20,924 nt of DNA, taken from positions 1 through 20,924 of the forward strand of contig CAZYTO010000072.1 in assembly GCA_964650405.1 (NCBI GenBank), given 5' to 3'. A program made the translations under genes and the position numbers. The stretch is from CAZYTO01 sp964650405. GTDB taxonomy: Bacteria > Acidobacteriota > Thermoanaerobaculia > Gp7-AA8. A model generated the notes under the pieces. It saw only the letters and a list, made by a program, of their open reading frames with translations, was not told the DNA's origin and did not search any database. Positions 1 through 5,854 of this stretch are shown one piece after another (the stretch's first letter is position 1; each line of letters starts with the position of its first letter).

Positions 1-872
1 GGGTTTTTACGGGTGGCCGCTGCGGCAATGGCTTGTCCGGCGATTTGAAAGGCCGTGCCGGGGTCGACGGAGACGCGCAGATACGGCAGCCCGAGTGTGA
101 CGTTGACGGACTCCTCGAACGCCAGGGTCTTGATGGGGATCAGGGCCTGGTCGTGGTACATGGCCATGACGACGTCGTATTGTCCGCGAGCCGCGGCCAG
201 AAAGAGCGTGTCGGCGGGGTGCGGACCGCTGACCTCGAGACCATCCGCTTTCGCCAGCGCGACGCCCTCCGCGATGGCGCGCTCCTCGTCGCCGAAGCGG
301 CCGCCTTCGCCGGCATGAGGATTCACGGCCGCCACGGCGATACGCGGGGCGCGGCCGTGCAGCCTGGTCAGCTCGCGTGAGGTCAGCCTGGCCAGGGCGG
401 CGATCGATTCCGGCTCGATGTGCCGGAGGGCGGAGGCGAGGGGCTCATGCACGGAGAGAAGGACGGACTTGAGGCGCGGAGAATCGAAGTACATGGCAAA
501 GTCGCGCCCGTAGAGGTGCAGCCCGGCCTTCTCCGCCAGCAGTTCGGTGTGGCCGGGGTGGGGCGAGCCGGCCAGCGCGACGGCCTGCTTGTGAATGGGC
601 GCCGTAACAAGGGCGCTGCATTCGCCTCGGCGCACGGCGTCGACCGCTGCGTCGATCGCGTCCAGTGCCACCCGGCCGTACTCGGCGCGGATCTCACCCG
701 CGCAAAGAGGTCCGGCGCCGCCGGCGTCGACGAAATCCAGCTCGCCGGGAGGCTGCGCCAGGGCCCGTGAGCCGAACACGCGCGCCGGCACGTCGAGCAC
801 CCGCAGGGCCTTGAAGACGATCTCCGCGCCAATGCCGGCCGGATCGCCGAGGGTGATGGCCAGGGGCTTCAC
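1..872 (-). CDS. pdxA: 4-hydroxythreonine-4-phosphate dehydrogenase PdxA (3' end cut by window edge)
   Basis: Oxidises 4-phosphohydroxy-L-threonine in the DXP-dependent branch of pyridoxal 5'-phosphate synthesis; cytoplasmic, NAD-dependent, with a divalent metal. About 290 codons are present and some 40 C-terminal residues of a usual ~330 are missing. I place the start at a GTG (870-872) because family homology begins at once (GDPAGIG at residues 9-15). Further family motifs are TAPIHK (~90-95), VHEPL (~141), NPHAGEGG (~184) and MYHDQ (~238). The three metal-ligand histidines expected of the family appear to be H142, H186 and H240. Two oddities: the usual DHGTA motif reads DPGTA (D270-P271), and MYHDQG reads MYHDQA. 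No Shine-Dalgarno is evident before the GTG. The gene follows hfq on the same strand, separated by a palindromic repeat. A PdxA2-like (D-threonate/D-erythronate phosphate dehydrogenase) role cannot be excluded. Confidence 0.9.
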   Translation of the reverse strand, partial: MKPLAITLGDPAGIGAEIVFKALRVLDVPARVFGSRALAQPPGELDFVDAGGAGPLCAGEIRAEYGRVALDAIDAAVDAVRRGECSALVTAPIHKQAVALAGSPHPGHTELLAEKAGLHLYGRDFAMYFDSPRLKSVLLSVHEPLASALRHIEPESIAALARLTSRELTRLHGRAPRIAVAAVNPHAGEGGRFGDEERAIAEGVALAKADGLEVSGPHPADTLFLAAARGQYDVVMAMYHDQALIPIKTLAFEESVNVTLGLPYLRVSVDPGTAFQIAGQAIAAAATRKN

Positions 873-918
873 AACGCTGATTGTATTCGGCGGCGAAGTG
901 AGGGTGAGAAGAGCTGAC

Positions 919-997
919 AAAGGCTGAAAGGCGGGAAGGCGGAAAGGGCCGGTGATCGCCGTCTTCGACCTTTCAGCCTTCCAACCTTTCAGCCTTT
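919..997. repeat. Inverted repeat built of 8-nt units (hfq-pdxA spacer)
   Basis: Two 29-nt arms (919-947 and 969-997) are inverted copies with three mismatches around a 21-nt centre. Each arm is itself a degenerate tandem array of period 8: the left arm cycles AAAGGCTG / AAAGGCGG / GAAGGCGG, and the right arm cycles CCTTTCAG / CCTTCCAA. In the hfq-pdxA direction it could form a long hairpin, but no T-run follows, so it does not look like a standard intrinsic terminator. Confidence 0.8.
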
Positions 998-1007
998 CAA
1001 TCTTGGG

Positions 1008-1343
1008 CTATCCCCCCAGCTCATCCTCCTTGAACAGGTACTTGATGCAGTGTTTCTGGATGAGGAGGTTGGGGGCACCCTCGCGATTGACCTTCAGGCA
1101 ATTACGGTCGTACCACTCGATCCAGCCGCGGATCTCCTCGCCGTCGGTCATGACGATGACCATGGGCGTCCGGGCGTTCATCTGCTTGACGTAGTAGAAG
1201 CTCTCGGCGTTGGTGACCTCCGGCGGAGCCGGGCGGGTGGGGCGCGCGCCCTTCGCGGTCATGGGGCGCTTGAGCTCCGTCAGCGGGGAGCGGAAGAACT
1301 TCCGTCCGTTTCCGTCCGCACGCGTCCGATTCGAAAAGCTCAC
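1008..1343 (-). CDS. hfq: Hfq/Sm-like RNA chaperone with N-terminal extension
   Basis: A 111-residue protein, probably a ring-forming RNA chaperone acting in post-transcriptional regulation. Residues ~1-45 are a basic, low-structure extension (FFRSPLTELKRP, then PTRPAPPE). An Sm fold follows, with Sm1-like residues TPMVIVMTDGEEIRGWIEWYD and an Sm2-like IQKHCIKYL that matches the YKHAIS signature of Hfq. I chose the GTG at 1341-1343 because GGAGG (1349-1353) lies 5 nt upstream; a TTG at 1353-1355 would bury that site. Canonical E. coli Hfq is ~102 aa with a C-terminal tail. Here the extra sequence is N-terminal and the tail is very short. By eye alignment, residues matching Q41, F42 and Y55 are R, N and Q, so its RNA specificity may differ. 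Divergent from etfB, with 134 bp between the starts. Confidence 0.85.
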   Translation of the reverse strand: MSFSNRTRADGNGRKFFRSPLTELKRPMTAKGARPTRPAPPEVTNAESFYYVKQMNARTPMVIVMTDGEEIRGWIEWYDRNCLKVNREGAPNLLIQKHCIKYLFKEDELGG

Positions 1344-1348
1344 ACCGT

Positions 1349-1353
1349 CCTCC
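1349..1353 (-). promoter_or_regulatory. Shine-Dalgarno deciding the hfq start
   Basis: GGAGG on the minus strand, 5 nt before the GTG at 1341-1343. It favours that codon over the in-frame TTG 12 nt upstream. Confidence 0.7.
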
Positions 1354-1462
1354 AATTCTGCCGGTGAAACCGATGGCCCCAGGTGGTTGGAGGGTGGTGT
1401 TGCGAGTCTCGTGCCTTGCTTGCCGGGAGGGGACGATTTGAATAGGATGGCGCGGCTTTTTC

Positions 1463-1471
1463 AAAGGGAGG
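1463..1471 (+). promoter_or_regulatory. Shine-Dalgarno for etfB (TTG start)
   Basis: AAAGGGAGG ends 6 nt before the TTG at 1478-1480. It supports a TTG start, because the protein homology (NSVVCIAQVPDT) begins exactly there. Confidence 0.7.
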
Positions 1472-1477
1472 CTGCTC

Positions 1478-2257
1478 TTGAATTCCGTCGTTTGCATCGC
1501 GCAGGTTCCGGATACGGAATCGCGCATCAAGATCGCCGCCGACGGGCGGAAGATCGACGAAACGGGGCTGAAGTTCATCGTCTCGCCCTACGACGAGTTC
1601 GCGCTCGAAGAGGCGATCCGGACGAAGGAAAAATCGGGCGGCGACGTGACCGTCGTGGCCTTCGGCCCCGACCGTGTCCAGCAGGCCCTGCGGGAGTGCC
1701 TGGCCCGCGGCGCCACCAAGGCCGTGCACGTCAAAGGCGAAACGTCCGACGCCGATTCGCTCGGCATTGCCAAGGTGCTGGCCGCGGCCGTCAAGTCCGT
1801 GCCCCACGACCTGGTCTTCTTCGGCAAGCAGGGCGTCGGCACCGACAACTCGCTGGTCGGGCCGATGGTGGCCGAGCTGCTCGGCTACCCGCAGGTGAAC
1901 GTCGTCACGCACGTCGAGATCGGCGACGGCAAGCTCACCGCGCACCGGGAGATCGAAGGCGCCGAGGAGGTCATCGAGGCCTCCCTGCCCGCCGTCATCA
2001 CCGCGCAGAAGGGGATGAACGAGCCTCGCTACGCCGGTCTGAAAGGCATCATGGCGGCCAAGAAGATCCCCATCGACACGAAGTCGGTGGCCGATCTCGG
2101 CCTCAGCGACGCCGATGTCTTGAACCAGCGAGTGACGTTCGTCTCGCTCGAGCTGCCGCCCGAAAAGAGCGGCGGCCGCAAGATCGACGGCTCCGACCCC
2201 GCAGCCGCGGCGAAGGAGATTCTGAAGTTCATCCGCGAGGAGGCGAAGGCGTTGTGA
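1478..2257 (+). CDS. etfB: Electron transfer flavoprotein subunit beta
   Basis: Small subunit of the heterodimeric EtfAB, which carries electrons from acyl-CoA and other dehydrogenases to EtfAB:quinone oxidoreductase; cytoplasmic, and it binds AMP. The 259 residues match the family's usual ~250-260. Visible family features: N-terminal VVCIAQVPDTE; a conserved SPYDEFALEEAIR segment (~36-48); GKQGVGTDNSLVGPMVAELLG (~118-138), which lines the nucleotide site; and the EtfB signature region EIEGAEEVIEASLPAVITA followed by NEPRYAGLKGIMAAKK. The start is TTG with a strong Shine-Dalgarno. It is followed by etfA after a 70-bp repeat-containing spacer and is surely functionally paired with it. No dehydrogenase or Etf:quinone oxidoreductase lies nearby, so the electron donor cannot be named. 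Confidence 0.96.
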   Translation: MNSVVCIAQVPDTESRIKIAADGRKIDETGLKFIVSPYDEFALEEAIRTKEKSGGDVTVVAFGPDRVQQALRECLARGATKAVHVKGETSDADSLGIAKVLAAAVKSVPHDLVFFGKQGVGTDNSLVGPMVAELLGYPQVNVVTHVEIGDGKLTAHREIEGAEEVIEASLPAVITAQKGMNEPRYAGLKGIMAAKKIPIDTKSVADLGLSDADVLNQRVTFVSLELPPEKSGGRKIDGSDPAAAAKEILKFIREEAKAL

Positions 2258-2324
2258 GGTGTTGCGAGGTTGCCCTGGCCCGGGCGCCGGCGCCGCAACC
2301 CCGTACCCCCGCAACCCCGTAACC
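2256..2324. repeat. GC-rich inverted/tandem repeat between etfB and etfA
   Basis: The right half is a period-8 array: GCAACCCC (2295-2302), GTACCCCC (2303-2310), GCAACCCC (2311-2318), GTAACC (2319-2324). The left half carries inverted relatives; GAGGTTGC (2266-2273) pairs with GCAACCCC with one mismatch. The centre holds further GC palindromes (GGCGCCGGCGCC). The array ends 3 nt before the etfA ATG and leaves no Shine-Dalgarno-like sequence. Same architecture as the elements at 919-997 and 14243-14314, but with a different unit. Confidence 0.65.
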
Positions 2325-2327
2325 ACT

Positions 2328-3284
2328 ATGGCAACCATTCTCGTTTTCTGTGAAGTGTCCAACGGCAGGATCAAGAAGGCCTCCCGTGAGGCCCTGACCA
2401 TCGGCCGCAAGCTGGCGGCGGATAGCGGTGCCGATCTCGCCGGCGTCTCCTTTGACGCCTCCGTGGCCGAGGAAGCCGGCAAGTACGGCGTGAAGAAGCT
2501 CTACGTGGCGCCGCTGGCGGCCTATGAGACCGAGCCGGCCACTTCGGCGATGCAGGCAGCATCGGAGCAGGCCCAGCCCTCGGTGGTGCTGTTCGGCGGC
2601 ACGTCGAACGGCCGCGATCTGGCGCCGCGTCTGGCGGCGCGGCTGAATGCCGGCGTCGCCTCGGACGTCGATCGCCTCGAATGGGCGAACGGGAAACTGC
2701 GCGCGCGCCGCCCGGTGTACTCCGGCAAGGCCTTCGCCACGGTCGAGGTCAGCGGCACGACGGCCATTGCCACCGTGCGGCCGAATGCCTTCCCCGCCGA
2801 GGAGGCAGGGGGAGGGCCGGCGGAAGTGGCGAGCCTCGCCGCGCCGGGGGCCGGAAAGTCGAAGCTGATCGAGACGAAGGTGCCGGAGGCGGGCGAGCTG
2901 TCGATCGCGGAGGCGGACATCATCGTCAGCGGCGGCCGCGGCTTGAAAGAGGCACAGAACTTCTCGTACGTGCGCGACCTGGCCCATGCCATCAACGGCG
3001 CCGTTGGCGCTTCGCGTGCCACCGTCGACGCCGGCTGGATCGATCACCAGCACCAGGTCGGCCAGACCGGCCGCGTCGTCAGCCCGAACCTCTACATCGC
3101 GGCGGGCATCAGCGGGGCCATCCAGCACCTGGCCGGGATGTCTTCGTCGAAGCACATCGTGGCCATCAACAAGGATCCGGAGGCACCGATCTTCCGCGTA
3201 GCGGACCTCGGCGTCGTGGGCGACCTCTTCACGATCCTGCCGGCGCTGACCGAGGAAGTGAAGGCGGCCAAGCAGCACCACTGA
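2328..3284 (+). CDS. etfA: Electron transfer flavoprotein subunit alpha
   Basis: FAD-binding large subunit of EtfAB, partner of the preceding gene. The 318-residue length is normal. The N-terminal domain begins ATILVFCEVSNGRIKKAS. The C-terminal FAD domain has SGGRGLKEAQNF (~202), GASRATVDAGW, GQTGRVVSPNLY and the family signature LYIAAGISGAIQHLAGM followed by SKHIVAINKDPEAPIF. It ends with the usual DLFTILPALTEE helix. The ATG at 2328 is chosen because homology starts there, although the frame is open further upstream through the GC-rich repeat. No Shine-Dalgarno is visible. Etf pairs are often translated from one mRNA; here the spacer is a palindromic repeat rather than a tight junction. 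No bifurcating-type signs were noted. Confidence 0.96.
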   Translation: MATILVFCEVSNGRIKKASREALTIGRKLAADSGADLAGVSFDASVAEEAGKYGVKKLYVAPLAAYETEPATSAMQAASEQAQPSVVLFGGTSNGRDLAPRLAARLNAGVASDVDRLEWANGKLRARRPVYSGKAFATVEVSGTTAIATVRPNAFPAEEAGGGPAEVASLAAPGAGKSKLIETKVPEAGELSIAEADIIVSGGRGLKEAQNFSYVRDLAHAINGAVGASRATVDAGWIDHQHQVGQTGRVVSPNLYIAAGISGAIQHLAGMSSSKHIVAINKDPEAPIFRVADLGVVGDLFTILPALTEEVKAAKQHH

Positions 3285-3398
3285 ACGCTGAGTACAGCAC
3301 CGCGGATGTGTGTATCTGTCTCCCGGCTGCCGATGTCTGAATCCAGCATACCGGACAACCCTCAAAGCACAGGCTCGGCTCGGGGGACCTGTTCGAGT
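3285..3398. other. Convergent intergenic spacer
   Basis: This 114-bp spacer lies between the ends of etfA (plus) and the secreted protein gene (minus). I see no clear hairpin with a T-run, no RNA gene and no repeat. Confidence 0.5.
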
Positions 3399-3938
3399 TT
3401 ACTGTCTCGTGGCGGTGCTGGCCTGGGAGGGTTTCTCCGGCGACTGGACCAGGGGAGGACTGGAGGTCAGGGCGAATCCAGCGCCGGCGGCCGAGGCCAA
3501 CGGATTGGCGCCTGGCGGGAGACACTGCATGGTCATGAGGATTGCATGCCGAGTGAATGGAGCGTCGCAGTTCGCCTCCGCCTTGGTGCGGTAGATCTGC
3601 GGGCTCTTGGCGATGATGCGCTTGCCGTCGATGAGGACGAAGTAGTACTCGAATTCGTCACCGGTCTCGAACTTCGGAAGGGTCACCGTGGAGAGCTTGA
3701 GCAGGTTGGTACCGTCAACGGAACACCAGTCGGTGTTTCCGACGCGGCGGAAGAACGCGCGAAGGACGCCCTCGCGATTGACGGCCACGTTGAACACCGG
3801 CATCTCGCCGCCCATCACGCAGGTGATAGGCGTGTGCTCGACGCTGGGTGGCGCCTGAGGCATCGGCCTGGGCTGTTGCGTGTAGGCAGCGGCCGCCGCC
3901 AGCACGAGCACTGCGAAGAGAACGCCGGTCTGTTTCAT
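3399..3938 (-). CDS. Small secreted protein of unknown function, four cysteines
   Basis: I do not recognise the family. The 179 residues start with a clear signal peptide (MKQTGVLFAVLVLAAAAAYTQQ, cleavage near residue 19-20) followed by a proline-rich stretch. A compact central region follows (FNVAVNREGVLRAFFRR, then EFEYYFVLIDGKRIIAKSPQIY), which looks beta-rich. Four cysteines remain in the mature part (ITCVMGG, DWCSVDG, ANCDAPF, MQCLPPG), enough for two disulfides in the periplasm or outside. The C-terminal ~40 residues are low-complexity (Ala/Ser/Pro). The ATG is preceded by GAGGG at good spacing. It lies 37 bp after the TPR protein gene on the same strand, so it is probably the last gene of the export operon, which suggests an accessory envelope role. 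Confidence 0.7.
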   Translation of the reverse strand: MKQTGVLFAVLVLAAAAAYTQQPRPMPQAPPSVEHTPITCVMGGEMPVFNVAVNREGVLRAFFRRVGNTDWCSVDGTNLLKLSTVTLPKFETGDEFEYYFVLIDGKRIIAKSPQIYRTKAEANCDAPFTRHAILMTMQCLPPGANPLASAAGAGFALTSSPPLVQSPEKPSQASTATRQ

Positions 3939-3975
3939 GGTAACCCTCGGTAATTGGCTATTTTACGCCAAAATT

Positions 3976-5063
3976 TCAACGCGCGCCTTCGATCCGCGGC
4001 AGGTAAAGGGAAAGTTCAGCCGTGCGGCTCACCCCGCTCAGAGATCTTCCGAGAAGAGTGCGCGCTGTGGCCAGGTCTCCCAGCTCGTACCGGTTCACAG
4101 CCTCGGCCAGCATGTGCGGCTCTTCCCCGTGCTGCAGCGGATAGAGCTTCTGGTAGAGCGCCGACGATTCCTTGAGTGCCGAGGTGCGGTGCAGACCCCG
4201 GGCAACTTCCAGGGAGGTGGCACGGGGCAGGGACGTCTGCCTGGAGAGCCTGAGGTAGATCTGCCGGGCGGCACCGAAGCGCGCCTCACTCACGGCCTTC
4301 TCGGCCTCGCGAAGCAGGGCGTTGACGTCGGTGGCGCTTCCGCCCGCAGAGGAGGCCATGGGNNNNNNNNNNGAGGCAAAATACCAGTAGAGGTCGTAGA
4401 TTTTCGGGCGTGGGGTGGGCGGTTGGATGCGGGTGGTGTGACTTTCGCAAGGGCTGTTGCGGACGCGGGGTCCGAAGTCACCGCCGGCGTCAGAAGCGGC
4501 CGCATCCCGGCAGCGTCGTTCGTCCTGCCGCTCTGCACCAGAGCGCTGAAAAGAGCGGCCGTCTCTTCATCCGTGAGGCGGCGGAGCGTACGAACCTCGG
4601 AGTAGAGGGTGGCGATCTCGCCCGGATTCTTTACCCCGCGCAAGACGACCGGAGAAAAAGACGGCAGAAGCACGAGCTGCTGCGGCGTGAGCAGCGTCGG
4701 AAGCAGTGCTTCGAAATCGTGCCGCATGGTTCCGTCGAGCTTCAGCGAAGCGTAGGACGGCTGAATCCGCTCCGCCATCGCGAACTTCCGCGCGGCGATG
4801 CACGCGTCGTCAGGCCTGTGCAGCTTGTCCGCGGCGAGGATGACGTGGACCTGAGCCGTTTCGTACCGCGGGATGTCCTCGACGAGACCGAAAGCGGCCA
4901 GGCGAAGCTGCGCGTAGGCCTTCGCGTAGTCACCCTTCGCATACGTGGCCAGGCCGCGCTGGAGCATGTTCGCGTAGAAGTTCGGCACGTCTTCTGCTGC
5001 CGCCGCCTGAAGCGCGGTGATCAGCACAACTGCCGCGAGCACGCACACACCTACCCGTTTCAT
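3976..5063 (-). pseudogene. Secreted TPR-type protein, broken by a 10-N gap and an apparent frameshift
   Basis: Two pieces of what looks like one gene. The 5' part (from ATG 5061-5063) has a signal peptide (MKRVGVCVLAAVVLITALQAAAA) and helical repeats (NMLQRGLATYAKGDYAKAYAQLRLAAFGL), resembling a TPR. The 3' part (frame ending at 3976) has more helix-pair repeats (LLREAEKAVSEARFGAARQIYLRL, then AEAVNRYELGDLATARTLL). The 3' frame stays open across the gap if the gap is really 10 bases, and reads IYDLYWYFAS just before it, more protein-like than the 5' frame there. The shift therefore probably sits in the C-rich run around 4400-4430. A sequencing error is the likely cause; a true pseudogene is possible. 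The start overlaps the phosphatase stop (ATGA), so the two are translationally coupled. Role unknown, presumably a periplasmic helper of polysaccharide export. Confidence 0.7.
4363..4372. other. Assembly gap (10 N)
   Basis: Ten undetermined bases inside the TPR-protein gene. The true length is unknown, since a run of 10 may be a placeholder. Confidence 0.98.
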
Positions 5064-5851
5064 TTTTTGAATAACCTGCGGAGCCTGCCGATGAACCCTG
5101 CCTCAGGTGTGGAAGTGTAAGGCAAATCAGGGTCATAGACGAGAGCAGTGCCATCAATAACTGACCGTGGATTGTCGACGAAGAGTGCCTGGGCCACGTC
5201 GCCCCCGACGATCTCCGTCACCGCTTCGCGAGCCGCGCGGACGCGCGGCGGGCGGCGTTTGAGATTGTGCGCGTCGGTGGCGATGACGTGAACGAGATCG
5301 CGGCAAAGGAAGTCGACGGCCGCGGCGCGGGCCTCTTCGCCGAAGTCGCCGAGGAGGCTCGCCGCCGTGACCTGGACCTTCGAGCCGAGGCGCACCAGCG
5401 TTGCCAGCAGGCCGGGGCGGCTCTGGAAGATCGCGTTGCGCTCGGGATGAGCGATGAGGGGAATCCAGCCGTCGAGCTGGGCGCGATAGAACGGTTGCTC
5501 GATCATCGGCGGGACGTTGTGCGAATCGAACTCGATGAGGATGTAGCGGCTGCCGGCCAGCGGCACGATGCCATGGCCGCTCTGAAGGATCTCGTTCATG
5601 TCGTGAGCAAAGAAGTACTCGGAGCCGAGCAGGAGGCGGGGCGTGTCGCCGAGGGCGCTGCGCAGCTCGGCGAGGCGGGATTCGAGCAGTTCCCGTGAGT
5701 CGTTCTGCCACCGCCCTCGCAGGACGTGCGGCGTGGCCACGATGGTCTCGACGCCCTCGGCTGCGGCAGCCCGGCAGAGGCCTACCGCTTCCTCCAGCGT
5801 TTGCGGGCCATCGTCCAGACCGTGGAGGCAATGGTGATGCAGGTCGATCAC
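5060..5851 (-). CDS. CpsB/YwqE-type PHP-domain tyrosine-protein phosphatase
   Basis: Manganese-type PHP phosphatase that removes phosphate from the tyrosine tail of the cognate BY-kinase (the next gene upstream) and so resets polysaccharide assembly; cytoplasmic. The 263 residues fit the family (~250). Metal-site motifs are all visible: DLHHHCLHGLDDGP (3-16), ATPH (H42), GSEYF (E78), AHPERN (H135) and TDAHN (D193, H195). The start is a GTG (5849-5851), 3 nt after the kinase stop and without a strong Shine-Dalgarno, which suggests coupling to kinase translation. Its stop overlaps the next ATG by ATGA. The pairing of a PHP phosphatase with a BY-kinase is a standard arrangement in EPS operons, so the functional assignment is firm. 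The last 30 residues are basic (GRLRRLFKK). Confidence 0.92.
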   Translation of the reverse strand: MIDLHHHCLHGLDDGPQTLEEAVGLCRAAAAEGVETIVATPHVLRGRWQNDSRELLESRLAELRSALGDTPRLLLGSEYFFAHDMNEILQSGHGIVPLAGSRYILIEFDSHNVPPMIEQPFYRAQLDGWIPLIAHPERNAIFQSRPGLLATLVRLGSKVQVTAASLLGDFGEEARAAAVDFLCRDLVHVIATDAHNLKRRPPRVRAAREAVTEIVGGDVAQALFVDNPRSVIDGTALVYDPDLPYTSTPEAGFIGRLRRLFKK

Positions 5852-5854
5852 GTC

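Noticed and set aside
919..997. Intrinsic terminator of hfq
   Set aside because: The stem is long enough but is not followed by a T-run on the minus strand, and its period-8 structure matches the repeat class.
1382..1406. A fourth repeat element between hfq and etfB (GGTGGTTGG / GGGTGGTGTTGCGAG)
   Set aside because: It shares GGTGTTGCGAG with 2258-2268 but has no inverted arm; too weak to list.
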